DNA of 64,000 nt from CAKZML01 sp963823435 (GTDB taxonomy: Bacteria; Pseudomonadota; Gammaproteobacteria; Steroidobacterales; BM003): the NCBI GenBank assembly GCA_963823435.1, contig CAWGLN010000010.1, positions 1 to 64,000 on the forward strand, written 5' to 3'. Every line of letters begins with the position of its first letter. The first letter of the stretch is position 1. Shown here in pieces: positions 8,623-18,504 of this stretch. The position numbers were made by a program, and so were the translations under genes. The notes beneath the pieces were generated by a model that had not been told where the DNA came from, ran no database searches, and saw only the letters and a program-made list of their open reading frames with translations.

Positions 8623-10290
8623 TCAGGAGTGAATGGGTTTGTAACGTATGCGGTGGGGCCGGTCGGCTTCCTCGCCCTTGCGTCGCTTGTAGTCCTCGGC
8701 GTAGTCCTGGTAATTGCCCTCGTACCAGACCACTTCCGAGTTACCCTCGAAAGCCAGGATGTGGGTGGCAACCCGGTCCAGGAACCAGCGGTCATGGGAG
8801 ATCACGACCGCGCAGCCTGGAAAGGCCAGGATGGCTTCTTCCAGCGCACGCAGGGTCTCAACGTCCAGGTCGTTGGTGGGTTCGTCGAGCAGCAGGACAT
8901 TGCCGCCCGAGCGCAACAGCTTGGCCAGGTGAACCCGGTTGCGTTCGCCACCGGAGAGCAGTCCGACTTTCTTCTGCTGGTCGGCTCCACGGAAGTTGAA
9001 GTGGCCGACATAGGCGCGGGACGGGGTCTCGTAATTCGCTACCCGGATAATGTCTTGCCCATCGGAGATTTCTTCCCACACGGTCTTTTCACCGGACAGG
9101 GAATCACGACTCTGGTCCACATAGGCCACGCTCACTGTCTCACCCACCCGGATTTCACCAGAGTCGGGTTTTTCCTGGTCTACCAGCATGCGGAACAGGG
9201 TGGTCTTGCCGGCGCCGTTGGGCCCGATTACACCCACGATGCCACCCGGTGGCAGGTTGAAGTTCAGGTTTTCGAACAGCAGTCGTTCACCAAAGCTTTT
9301 ACCCAGGTTTTTGGCCTCGATGACCAGGTCGCCCAGACGTGGACCCGGCGGGATGTAAATCTCGTTGGTTTCGTTCCGGCGCTGGAACTCCTGGGAAGAC
9401 AGTTCCGCGTATTGCCTGAGGCGGGCCTTGGACTTGGCTTGCCGGCCCTTGGGATTGCTGCGCACCCATTCCAGTTCGTGTTTCATGCTGCGAACACGTG
9501 CATCCTCCTGCTTGGCTTCCATCTCCAGTCGCTGCTCTTTCTGCTCCAGCCAGGAGCTGTAATTGCCTTCCCAGGGGATGCCGTAACCCCGATCCAGTTC
9601 GAGTATCCAGCCTGCGACGTTATCCAGGAAGTAACGGTCATGGGTGACCGCCACGACGGTGCCCGGGTAGCTTTCCAGGAAGCGCTCAAGCCAGGCCACC
9701 GATTCGGCATCCAGGTGGTTGGTAGGCTCATCCAGCAGCAACATATCCGGTTTGGCCAGCAACAGTTTGCACAGGGCCACGCGACGACGCTCGCCGCCTG
9801 AGAGCTTGCTCACGTCGGCATCCCAGGCCGGCAGACGCAGGGCGTCGGCAGCTACCTCCAGCGTGCGTTCCAGGTTGTGACCATCACTGGCCTGTACGAT
9901 GTTTTCCAGCTCGGCCTGTTCCCGGGCCAGGGCATCAAAGTCAGCGTCCGGCTCGGCGTAGGCCGCGTACACCTCTTCCAGTCTTGCCAGCGCGGTGGTG
10001 ACGTCTCCCAGGGCAGCCTCCAGGTTGCCCCGTACGTCGAGGGTCTCGTCCAACTGGGGTTCCTGGGGCAGGTAGCCGATCCTGATCCCCGGCTGGGGTC
10101 GGGCCTCGCCCTCGATCTCGGTATCCAGACCGGCCATGATGCGCAGCAGGGTGCTTTTTCCCGAGCCGTTGAGCCCCAGCACGCCAATCTTGGCGCCGGG
10201 GAAAAAACTCAGGGAAATATCCCGCAGGATAAAACGCTTGGGCGGCACCACTTTGGCGACGCGGTTCATCGTATAAACGTACTGGGCCAT
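8623..10290 (-). CDS. ettA: Energy-dependent translational throttle protein EttA (ABC-F ATPase)
   Basis: 555 residues from the ATG at 10290 (MAQYVYTMNRVAKVVPPKR), exactly the family length. Two ABC domains are present: Walker A GLNGSGKST and GPNGAGKTT, signatures LSGGERRR and LSGGERNR, Walker B LLLDEPTNHLD and LLLDEPTNDLD. The PtIM linker has ELEWVRSNPKGRQAKSKARL. EttA binds the ribosomal E site and gates entry into elongation according to ATP/ADP level. It is divergent from glyA across 229 bases. The longer upstream frame to 10479 is not needed. Confidence 0.95.
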   Translation of the reverse strand: MAQYVYTMNRVAKVVPPKRFILRDISLSFFPGAKIGVLGLNGSGKSTLLRIMAGLDTEIEGEARPQPGIRIGYLPQEPQLDETLDVRGNLEAALGDVTTALARLEEVYAAYAEPDADFDALAREQAELENIVQASDGHNLERTLEVAADALRLPAWDADVSKLSGGERRRVALCKLLLAKPDMLLLDEPTNHLDAESVAWLERFLESYPGTVVAVTHDRYFLDNVAGWILELDRGYGIPWEGNYSSWLEQKEQRLEMEAKQEDARVRSMKHELEWVRSNPKGRQAKSKARLRQYAELSSQEFQRRNETNEIYIPPGPRLGDLVIEAKNLGKSFGERLLFENLNFNLPPGGIVGVIGPNGAGKTTLFRMLVDQEKPDSGEIRVGETVSVAYVDQSRDSLSGEKTVWEEISDGQDIIRVANYETPSRAYVGHFNFRGADQQKKVGLLSGGERNRVHLAKLLRSGGNVLLLDEPTNDLDVETLRALEEAILAFPGCAVVISHDRWFLDRVATHILAFEGNSEVVWYEGNYQDYAEDYKRRKGEEADRPHRIRYKPIHS

Positions 10291-10519
10291 AGGGATCAGG
10301 TTTCCGCAAAAGCGGCTGATTATGAATGGGTGTGAGGAGCCTCGCCAGCCTGTCGAGGACCCCGCTGCCCACATTGCGGAGCCAGGATGCCAAATTCCAC
10401 GATTTTGCGGCTTTCCGGGGCATCTCAGGAGGCCCAAGCTGCGGTACAATCGCGCTTTTGGCTCACTTGTCCCGACCACGGCTGCTTTGCCCCCGGGTAG
10501 GCGATTACGGAGATTGCGG

Positions 10520-11771
<1,252 letters not shown>

Positions 11772-11931
11772 GGAGCCTCTGATCTATTCATGAACGTGCA
11801 TCTTGCGGCCAAAAACCCCAGCTTCTGTGTTGCCGATCTTCGCAGTAGCCCCACTACTACGTGCGATCGGCGCCTTGAATCTGAATCTTTTCGCCAGCAA
11901 TCTGCATCGTCCAGACTACATCAGAGACTCC
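11772..11931 (+). repeat. ERIC-like palindromic repeat, copy 1 (160 bp)
   Basis: It begins GGAGCCTCTGATCTATTC right after the glyA TAG and ends CATCAGAGACTCC. The left half and the reverse complement of the right half match along almost the whole length (for example ACG-TGCATCTTGC-GGC against ACGATGCAGATTGCTGGC), so the element can fold into one long hairpin. The central stem is GCCGATC 11832-11838 with GATCGGC 11865-11871, then AGTAG with CTACT. Flanks are CTAG and CCGC, so no duplication is visible here. Confidence 0.85.
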
Positions 11932-11982
11932 CCGCAACTTGCGCTCAACCGAAACGTGTAAACATGTTTCAGTGGTAAAACC

Positions 11983-12489
11983 ATGCATTGTCCGTTCTGT
12001 GGCCATGAAGAGACCAAGGTAACCGACTCCCGCCTGACGGGTGAGGGGACCCAGATCCGCCGCAGGCGGGAGTGCCTGGCCTGTGGCGAGCGTTTTACGA
12101 CCTTCGAAACCGCAGAACTGGTATTGCCCCATGTGGTAAAGCGGGACAAGTCCCGTCAGCCGTTTGACCAGGGCAAGTTGCGGGCGGGCATCACCCGCGC
12201 ACTTGAAAAGCGCCCGGTAAGCAGTGAGGACGTAGAGGCGGCAATCGCCCATATCGTGCACAAGCTGCGGGTGGCTGGAGAGCGCGAAGTGCCTGCCAGA
12301 CTGGTGGGTGAGTTGGTCATGGAAGAGTTACGGGCCATGGACGAGGTCGCCTACGTGCGGTTTGCTTCGGTCTATCGCAGCTTCCAGGACCTGGATGAGT
12401 TCAAGGAAGAAATCGAGCGCTTGCGCCAGGACACCGCCAGTGGCAATCGGCAGCAACTGCCCCTGTTGCCGGAGACCAAGCGTCGATAG
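11983..12489 (+). CDS. nrdR: Transcriptional repressor NrdR
   Basis: 168 residues. An N-terminal zinc ribbon (MHCPFCGHEETKV then CLACGERFTTFE) is followed by an ATP-cone domain (LPHVVKRDKSRQPFDQGKL). NrdR senses ATP/dATP and represses ribonucleotide reductase genes by binding NrdR boxes. It heads the riboflavin cluster, as in many gammaproteobacteria, with ribD 21 bases downstream. The C-terminus QQLPLLPETKRR is a slightly variable tail. The repeat element between glyA and this gene could sit in its leader. Confidence 0.95.
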   Translation: MHCPFCGHEETKVTDSRLTGEGTQIRRRRECLACGERFTTFETAELVLPHVVKRDKSRQPFDQGKLRAGITRALEKRPVSSEDVEAAIAHIVHKLRVAGEREVPARLVGELVMEELRAMDEVAYVRFASVYRSFQDLDEFKEEIERLRQDTASGNRQQLPLLPETKRR

Positions 12490-12510
12490 ACGCGGACAAC
12501 GAGCAGCGCC

Positions 12511-13608
12511 ATGACACAGTTCAGCCAACAGGACCACCAGTTCATGCGGCACGCACTAAAGCTTGCCGCGCGTGGTCTGTACACGACCGATCCGAATCCG
12601 CGGGTGGGCTGCGTGATCGTGCGTGACGATCAGCTTGTCGGCGAAGGCTGGCACCGGCGTGCGGGCGAGCCGCATGCCGAGGTGTATGCACTGGAACAGG
12701 CGGGCGAACGCGCCAGGGGCGCGACGGTATACCTGACCCTCGAGCCGTGCTCCCATCATGGCAGGACTCCGCCCTGCGCCGAGGCCCTGCTGCGTGCGCA
12801 GCCTGCGCGGGTGATAGTGGCGGGTATGGATCCAAATCCGCAGGTGGCCGGACGGGGTCTGGGACTGCTGAAGGAAGCCGGGATCGAGGTCCATGGCGGT
12901 CTTGAACAGGAGCAGGCCGAAGCCCTGAACCCCGGTTTCCTGAAGCGTATGCGCAGCGGTCGACCCTGGTTGCGGCTGAAGGTGGCGGCCAGTATGGATG
13001 GCCGGACCGCCCTGGCCAATGGCCAGAGCCAGTGGATCAGCGGCGAAGAGGCGCGGGGTGACGTACAGCACTGGCGGGCGCGCAGCTCGGCGCTGGTAAC
13101 CGGTATCGGCACCCTGTTGGCCGATGATCCAGGCCTGAATCAGCGTCTGGACGGGGTGCAGCGACAGCCCGTCAGGGTGGTGCTGGACAGTCGTTTGCGA
13201 ACGCCACCTTCGGCCAGGACCCTGAGCCTGCCCGGACAGGTGCTGCTGTTCGCCTCCAGTCTGCATGGGGCCCCGGCCCTGGAAGCTGCCGGTGCGAGTG
13301 TGGAACTGATTCCCCCGGGTTCGGGAGGCCTGGACCTTGGGGCGGTGCTGGACCGCTTGGGGCAACTGGAAATGAACGAAGTCCTGGTAGAGGCGGGGCC
13401 GACCCTGGCAGGCAGCTTCCTGGCCGCTGGCCTGGTGGATGAGATGATCGTTTACCTGGCGCCGTGTCTGCTGGGCGACCAGGGAAGGGGCATGTTTGCA
13501 CTGGGAGAGCTCACGGCCTTGTCAGACCGGGTACAATTACGAATTCTGGATGTGACGCGGGTGGGTGAGGATTTGCGCCTCATTGCACGACCACGCGGGA
13601 AGGATTGA
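12511..13608 (+). CDS. ribD: Bifunctional diaminohydroxyphosphoribosylaminopyrimidine deaminase / reductase
   Basis: 365 residues. The N-terminal deaminase has the zinc site GEPHAEVYAL and EPCSHHGRTPPC. The C-terminal reductase domain has LRLKVAASMDGRTA and VEAGPTLAGSFL. RibD performs the second and third steps of riboflavin synthesis from the GTP-derived pyrimidine. Its TGA overlaps the ATG of ribE by one base, indicating translational coupling. I saw no FMN riboswitch ahead of the gene. Confidence 0.95.
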   Translation: MTQFSQQDHQFMRHALKLAARGLYTTDPNPRVGCVIVRDDQLVGEGWHRRAGEPHAEVYALEQAGERARGATVYLTLEPCSHHGRTPPCAEALLRAQPARVIVAGMDPNPQVAGRGLGLLKEAGIEVHGGLEQEQAEALNPGFLKRMRSGRPWLRLKVAASMDGRTALANGQSQWISGEEARGDVQHWRARSSALVTGIGTLLADDPGLNQRLDGVQRQPVRVVLDSRLRTPPSARTLSLPGQVLLFASSLHGAPALEAAGASVELIPPGSGGLDLGAVLDRLGQLEMNEVLVEAGPTLAGSFLAAGLVDEMIVYLAPCLLGDQGRGMFALGELTALSDRVQLRILDVTRVGEDLRLIARPRGKD

Positions 13609-14255
13609 TGTTTACCGGAATTATTCAGGCCGTGGGGCATATTGGCGCGCTGGAATCGCGGGGTGGGGACGTGCGTCTCACCGTGAAGGCCTCCGGTATG
13701 GACTTCGCCAACTGCGCCCTGGGTGACAGCATCGCAGTGAACGGCGTGTGCCTGACCGCGGTGGACCTGGGTGAAGACTATTTTGTGGCCGATTGTTCTC
13801 GTGAAACCTTGCAGGTGACCACCCTGGGTAAACTGGGCACCTCGGATCCGGTAAACCTGGAAAAGGCCCTGTGCCTGGGGCAGCCACTGGGAGGACACCT
13901 GGTCAGCGGGCACGTGGACGGTGTCGGGCGCTTGCTTGCGCAGCACGAAGATGCGCGGTCGGTCCGCCTGGATTTTGAGATGCCGAAAGACCTGGTCCGT
14001 TACGTGGCCAGGAAAGGCTCGATTTGCGTGAATGGCGTCAGCCTGACGGTCAACGATGTAAAAGGCAGTCGTTTTGAGGTGAATATCGTACCCCACACCT
14101 TGCGCGCCACTACGCTGGGCAAGATCCGCCCCGGTGACGAGGTCAATCTCGAGGTCGACCTGGTTGCCCGCTACCTTGAGCGACTGGTGATGCCTGACGG
14201 CGAGGGCAGTGGTCTGGACCTGGACAAGCTGCGGGATGCCGGCTTCATACAATGA
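13608..14255 (+). CDS. ribE: Riboflavin synthase alpha chain
   Basis: 215 residues, starting MFTGIIQAVGHIGAL as the family does. Two lumazine-binding repeats are visible: VNGVCLTAVDL with GGHLVSGHVDG, and VNGVSLTVNDV later. It dismutates two 6,7-dimethyl-8-ribityllumazine molecules into riboflavin and the pyrimidine precursor. It overlaps ribD by one base, and ribBA follows after 33 bases. The symbol ribC is used for the same protein in E. coli. Confidence 0.95.
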   Translation: MFTGIIQAVGHIGALESRGGDVRLTVKASGMDFANCALGDSIAVNGVCLTAVDLGEDYFVADCSRETLQVTTLGKLGTSDPVNLEKALCLGQPLGGHLVSGHVDGVGRLLAQHEDARSVRLDFEMPKDLVRYVARKGSICVNGVSLTVNDVKGSRFEVNIVPHTLRATTLGKIRPGDEVNLEVDLVARYLERLVMPDGEGSGLDLDKLRDAGFIQ

Positions 14256-14288
14256 CGATTAACAACGATTCTGAACAAAGGAATAATT

Positions 14289-15413
14289 TTGAATAACATT
14301 CAAGAAGTCCTTGCCGATTACAAGGCCGGCAAGATGGTTATCCTGGTCGACGACGAGGATAGAGAAAACGAAGGCGACTTGTTGATGGCTGCTGAACTGG
14401 TCAGGGCCGAGGACATCAATTTTATGGCCCGCTTCGGACGCGGTCTGATTTGCCTGACCCTGACACGTGAGCGCTGCCGGCAGTTACGACTGCCGTTGAT
14501 GGTGCGCGAGACGGACCAGGATCATTCCACCAATTTCACCTTGTCGATTGAGGCGGCCGAGGGTGTGACCACGGGAATTTCCGCCCATGATCGGGCGCAA
14601 ACTGTGCTGGCCGCAGTGCGCGCCAACGCCCGGGCGGAGGATATTCGGCAACCGGGGCACGTGTTCCCGCTGATGGCCCAGCCCGGCGGCGTGCTGACCC
14701 GCGCAGGCCATACCGAGGCAGGCTGTGACCTGGCCCGTATTGCCGGGATGAAGGAGCCCGCGTCGGTGATCGTGGAAATTCTCAATGAGGATGGCACCAT
14801 GGCCCGGCGTCCGGACCTGGAGAAATTTTCGCAGCAGCACAACATCAAGATAGGCTCGATCGCGGACCTGATTCACTACCGCCTGGAAATTGAGAACACC
14901 ATCGAACGTATCTCCCACCAGAAAGTGGAAACTGAATTCGGTGAGTTCGACTTGTATTGCTACGACGATTATGTGCATCGGGACGTACACCTGGCCCTGG
15001 TCAAGGGTGACCTGGGTAGCCGTGAGCCTGCCCTGGTGAGGGTTCACGTCCAGGACACCCTGAGCGATGTGCTGGGTGCACGAAGCGCGACCCTGGGCTG
15101 GCCCCTGCGCAGCGCCATGCGTCAGATTGCTGAATCGGGAAGCGGGGTGGTCGTGATTCTGCGCCCGCCTGAAACCCCTCGCCAGCTTATGGATGCGCTG
15201 CAGGCGCTGGTTTCCAACAAAAAAACGCCACGCAAGGACAGGGTCGAGGGCACCCGTGTGTTGCGGACCTACGGTACCGGCGCACAGATACTGAGAGACC
15301 TCGGTGTCAGCAAAATGCGGGTGCTGAGCGCGCCCACTCAAATGCACGGCATTTCCGGTTTTGGACTGGAAGTGGTGGAATATGTGGATGAACACAAGCC
15401 CAGTGAGGCCTGA
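14289..15413 (+). CDS. ribBA: 3,4-dihydroxy-2-butanone 4-phosphate synthase fused to a degenerate GTP cyclohydrolase II domain
   Basis: 374 residues with a TTG start at 14289, backed by AAAGGA six bases upstream; no better in-frame ATG exists. The RibB half is intact: VDDEDRENEGDLLMAAE, then AGHTEAGCDLARIAG. The RibA half (from about residue 205) keeps the fold (LVRVHVQDTLSDVLGA, LRTYGTGAQILRDLGV) but lacks the Cys residues of the CDCG zinc site, where ARSATLGWPLRSAM is found. It therefore probably makes only the ribulose-5-phosphate product, and a separate RibA is expected elsewhere. ribH follows after three bases. Confidence 0.9.
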   Translation: MNNIQEVLADYKAGKMVILVDDEDRENEGDLLMAAELVRAEDINFMARFGRGLICLTLTRERCRQLRLPLMVRETDQDHSTNFTLSIEAAEGVTTGISAHDRAQTVLAAVRANARAEDIRQPGHVFPLMAQPGGVLTRAGHTEAGCDLARIAGMKEPASVIVEILNEDGTMARRPDLEKFSQQHNIKIGSIADLIHYRLEIENTIERISHQKVETEFGEFDLYCYDDYVHRDVHLALVKGDLGSREPALVRVHVQDTLSDVLGARSATLGWPLRSAMRQIAESGSGVVVILRPPETPRQLMDALQALVSNKKTPRKDRVEGTRVLRTYGTGAQILRDLGVSKMRVLSAPTQMHGISGFGLEVVEYVDEHKPSEA

Positions 15414-15416
15414 TCG

Positions 15417-15893
15417 ATGGAAAAGCTAAAGCAGTTTGAAGGTGACTTGCAGGTGCGTGATTTGCGCATCGTCATTGTCGCCACACGGTTTAATGAATTC
15501 ATCGTAGACAGCCTGGTCAAGGGTGCAGTACACGCCTTGCGTCAGCACGGTGCCCAGGACGGTGACATTCATCTCGTACATGTGCCGGGGGCCTTCGAAT
15601 TGCCCCTCGCGGTGAAACACCTGGCGGCCTCCAGGCGCTACGATGCGATAGTCGCCCTGGGTGCGGTAATTCGTGGATCCACACCGCATTTCGATTACGT
15701 GGCCAGCGAATGCGCCAAGGGTGTCGCCAGTGCGAGCATGAGCCATGATGTGCCGGTTGGGTTTGGCGTACTGACCGTCGATACCATCGAGCAGGCGATT
15801 GAGCGGGCCGGCACCAAGGCCGGCAACAAGGGGGCCGAGGCCGCCTTGTGCGCAGTGGAAATGGTGAATTTGCTGCGTCAGCTGGAGCGCTGA
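15417..15893 (+). CDS. ribH: 6,7-dimethyl-8-ribityllumazine synthase
   Basis: 158 residues. Conserved segments are RFNEFIVDSLVKGA, VHVPGAFELPLAVKHLA, ALGAVIRGSTPHFDYV and VPVGFGVLTVDTIEQA. The catalytic His lies in TPHFDYV. RibH condenses the RibD and RibB products into lumazine and usually assembles as 60-mers or decamers. It sits three bases after ribBA and three bases before the nusB GTG, so the run is a tight operon. Confidence 0.95.
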   Translation: MEKLKQFEGDLQVRDLRIVIVATRFNEFIVDSLVKGAVHALRQHGAQDGDIHLVHVPGAFELPLAVKHLAASRRYDAIVALGAVIRGSTPHFDYVASECAKGVASASMSHDVPVGFGVLTVDTIEQAIERAGTKAGNKGAEAALCAVEMVNLLRQLER

Positions 15894-15895
15894 TA

Positions 15896-16453
15896 GTGCA
15901 GGCCAAAGCCAACAAACGCGCCCCTTCCGGGCGGAGCAAGGCGCGCGAGCTGGCCATGTGGGCGCTGTACCAGCAGCAGATTACCGGTATGGATCAGCGG
16001 GACATCTACAACCAGTTCTTGCTGGATACCCGGGGTTCCAAGCTTAATCTTGATCTCATCGCCGGCCTGGTGAGTGAGTACATTGAAGAAATGGAAAAAG
16101 CGTCGCTGGAGGATTTTGACGCGCGTTATTTTTCCGGTGCCGATCCAAGGTACTTCAAGGAACTGGTGTTGAATATTCCGCCGCTGGCAGGTGAGCTGGA
16201 AGAAGTACTCGCAGCCTTTTCGGATCGTCCGATAGTCCAGCTTGATCCGGTCGAACGCAGCATCTTGCTGGTTGGGACCTACGAGTTGCGTGAGCGCCTG
16301 GATATCCCCTACCGGGTGGTGATTAACGAAGCCGTGGAACTGGCCAAGTTTTACGGTGCAGAAGACGGTCATCGCTTTGTAAATGCCATGCTGGACAAGG
16401 TCTCGGGCGAGCTTCGCAAGGTCGAGCGCCTGGCCCGGCAGAAAAAGACCTGA
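15896..16453 (+). CDS. nusB: Transcription antitermination factor NusB
   Basis: 185 residues from the GTG at 15896 (MQAKANKRAPSGRSKARELA). The NusB helical fold is recognisable in ARELAMWALYQQQITG, in QLDPVERSILLVGTYELRER and in the C-terminal VINEAVELAKFYGAEDGHRF. NusB with NusE binds boxA RNA in rRNA antitermination. A GGAG inside the ribH end gives its ribosome site, so it is coupled to ribH. It is slightly longer than E. coli NusB owing to a basic N-terminal tail. Confidence 0.95.
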   Translation: MQAKANKRAPSGRSKARELAMWALYQQQITGMDQRDIYNQFLLDTRGSKLNLDLIAGLVSEYIEEMEKASLEDFDARYFSGADPRYFKELVLNIPPLAGELEEVLAAFSDRPIVQLDPVERSILLVGTYELRERLDIPYRVVINEAVELAKFYGAEDGHRFVNAMLDKVSGELRKVERLARQKKT

Positions 16454-16463
16454 GGAACACGAT

Positions 16464-17015
16464 ATGCCCTTACCCAGTCCTGTTGAACGTGATCACCTGC
16501 ATACCCGCCGGATACGGTGCGAGGGTTTCAAGCGCGCCGACGGTCTGTGGGATCTGGAAGGCAGGTTGACGGACACCAAGAGTTACGATTTCGACAGTCG
16601 TATGCGTGGCAGGTTGCGTGCCAGCGAAAAAGTGCACTTGATGCGGATGCGTCTGACCCTGGATGACGATTTTGTGGTGCGCGAAGTACACGTAAGTATT
16701 GACGAGCACCCCTATCCAGCCTGTCCCATGATAGGACCTGACTATCAGCAATTGGTGGGTTTGCGTGTGGAGCCCCAGTGGTCGAGCAAGATTGCGGAGC
16801 TGTTTGGTGATGTGAAGGGTTGCCTGCACATCACCGAGTTGGCGCACAGTCTGGCGCACATGGCATTTCAGACTATGGGCCCGTTACTGCCCGATGTGCT
16901 GAACAGTACCGAGAGCAAGCCGCCTCACCTGGACTGTTGTCACGCCTTGAAAACCTCAGGCCCGGTGGTCCAGGAATTCTATCCAACCTGGTACCGCGAC
17001 GAGGGGAGCCGATAA
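16464..17015 (+). CDS. DUF2889 family protein
   Basis: 183 residues from the ATG at 16464 with TGAGGAA upstream. Characteristic segments are RRIRCEGFKRADGLWDLEG, FVVREVHVSIDEHPYPACP and the C-terminal GCLHITELAHSLAHMAFQ. The repeated acidic/His/Cys residues suggest a metal-binding or enzymatic fold, but no biochemical role is known for the family. It is inserted between nusB and thiL, where many gammaproteobacteria have nothing, so this placement is lineage-specific. Confidence 0.85.
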   Translation: MPLPSPVERDHLHTRRIRCEGFKRADGLWDLEGRLTDTKSYDFDSRMRGRLRASEKVHLMRMRLTLDDDFVVREVHVSIDEHPYPACPMIGPDYQQLVGLRVEPQWSSKIAELFGDVKGCLHITELAHSLAHMAFQTMGPLLPDVLNSTESKPPHLDCCHALKTSGPVVQEFYPTWYRDEGSR

Positions 17016-17030
17016 ACCGGGGAGTCTGGT

Positions 17031-17999
17031 TTGGGCCAAATTAGCGAGAATCGCGTCATCGAGGTGTTGCAGCAACATTGCGGTTTGCAACGGGCCGACG
17101 TGGTGCTGGGTATAGGGGATGACGGGGCGGTGCTGCAACCGCCACCTGGCCAGCAATTGGTTCAGGTGGTGGACGCCCTGTTCGAGGGTGTGCATTTTCC
17201 TGCGGGCATCAGCGGCGAAGACCTGGCCTGGCGGGTGTTCGGCGTTAACCTCAGCGATATTGCCGCCATGGGCGCGCAGCCGGCCTGGGCCACCCTGGCG
17301 CTTTCCATGCCGGTGGCCGAGGAACAGTGGGTGCAATCATTCGCCCTCGGTCTGGGCGCTTGCAGCCGGAGGTTTGATACGGCCCTGGTAGGGGGGGACA
17401 CGGTTCGTGGACCCTTAGGGGTGTCCTTGCAGATCACAGGCTTCGTGCCGCCCGGTCAGGCGCTGACCCGCAAAGGTGCGAAACCGGGTGACGGTATTTA
17501 CCTGACCGGCGCAACCGGTTTGGCCGGTGCAGGTCTGGCGTGCATGCTGGGTGACCTGCAGGTGCAGGATGAACCGCCGGTCTGGCGTCAGCGCTTCATG
17601 AGACCGCAACCACGTCTTGCCCAGGGTCAGGCCTTGCGAGGCCTGGCCAGTGCCTGCCTGGATATATCCGATGGCTTGCTGCGGGACATGGGCAGGTTGC
17701 TTGAGGCAGGCGCAGTGGGTGCCACCCTGCAGGTGCAGGATCTTCCGGGTCTGTCCGAGATGAGTTCAAGAGTCGGTGAAGAGCGGGCGCGGAACCTGTT
17801 GCTCAGTGCAGGTGACGACTATGAGTTATGTTTCACCGTGCCCCGCAAGCATGAGGCGAAGGTGGTCGCCCTGGGCCGGGAGTGGGATTGCGGATGTACC
17901 CGTATCGGCCAGGTCACCGAACTTCAGAGTATTCGCCTGCTCAGCAACGAGCAGGAGATACCTTTTCCTGCCCCTGGTTTTGAGCATTTTCAGACATGA
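17031..17999 (+). CDS. thiL: Thiamine-monophosphate kinase
   Basis: 322 residues with a TTG start preceded by GGGGAG. The PurM-like Mg-ATP site is VVLGIGDDGAVLQ, followed by DLAWRVFGVNLSDIAAMGA and VGGDTVRGPLGVS. SACLDISDGLLRDMGRL is the second conserved aspartate motif. ThiL phosphorylates thiamine monophosphate to the diphosphate cofactor. Its stop overlaps the pgpA ATG (ATGA), which is the usual coupling in gammaproteobacteria. Confidence 0.95.
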   Translation: MGQISENRVIEVLQQHCGLQRADVVLGIGDDGAVLQPPPGQQLVQVVDALFEGVHFPAGISGEDLAWRVFGVNLSDIAAMGAQPAWATLALSMPVAEEQWVQSFALGLGACSRRFDTALVGGDTVRGPLGVSLQITGFVPPGQALTRKGAKPGDGIYLTGATGLAGAGLACMLGDLQVQDEPPVWRQRFMRPQPRLAQGQALRGLASACLDISDGLLRDMGRLLEAGAVGATLQVQDLPGLSEMSSRVGEERARNLLLSAGDDYELCFTVPRKHEAKVVALGREWDCGCTRIGQVTELQSIRLLSNEQEIPFPAPGFEHFQT

Positions 18000-18484
18000 G
18001 TAAAGCGGTCACTGCACGTACCATTTTTTCCAGCCCGGTGCATTTCCTGGCCTTTGGCTTTGGCAGTGGGCTGGCGCCCTGGGCGCCCGGAACCGCCGGT
18101 ACCCTGGTGGCGGTAGTCCTGGAATGGCCATTACGATCCCAGGGCCTTGAGATTCGTCTGCTGGTAGCCGTCCTGTTGTTCGCCACTGGCGTGTGGATAT
18201 GCGGCGAAAGTTCACGCCGGCTTGGCGTGCATGATCACGGGGGCATTGTGTGGGACGAGATTGCCGGCTATTTCCTGACCATGCTGCTGGCGCCTGAAGG
18301 CTGGCAATGGAGTGTGCTGGGTTTTGGCCTGTTCCGGCTGTTTGATATCGTCAAACCGTGGCCAATCCGAGAGATTGATCACAGACTGGGGGGCGGCCTA
18401 GGCATTATGGTAGACGACACTCTGGCAGCGGTATTCGCAGGTTTGATTCTGTGGGGCCTGGTCCAGTTACAGTTGCTTACCTAA
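17996..18484 (+). CDS. pgpA: Phosphatidylglycerophosphatase A
   Basis: 162 residues. FGFGSGLAPWAPGTAGTL near the N-terminus and GIVWDEIAGYFLTM in the middle, with FDIVKPWPIREIDHRLGGG later, are the family signature. It has three or four membrane segments and dephosphorylates phosphatidylglycerol phosphate in the inner membrane. It overlaps thiL by four bases. The following kinase starts 20 bases after its stop. Confidence 0.94.
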   Translation: MSKAVTARTIFSSPVHFLAFGFGSGLAPWAPGTAGTLVAVVLEWPLRSQGLEIRLLVAVLLFATGVWICGESSRRLGVHDHGGIVWDEIAGYFLTMLLAPEGWQWSVLGFGLFRLFDIVKPWPIREIDHRLGGGLGIMVDDTLAAVFAGLILWGLVQLQLLT

Positions 18485-18504
18485 CGGAATCCAGAAGAAA
18501 CATT

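Noticed and set aside
8602..9801. 399-residue open frame on the plus strand
   Set aside because: It lies entirely antisense to ettA, which has all ABC-F motifs; the frame is open only because of GC-rich codon bias.
11790..11978. Short open frame in the glyA-nrdR gap
   Set aside because: It is inside the palindromic repeat, and the other copies do not keep the frame open.
11932..12510. FMN riboswitch ahead of the rib genes
   Set aside because: I found no conserved FMN-aptamer segments between the repeat and ribD.
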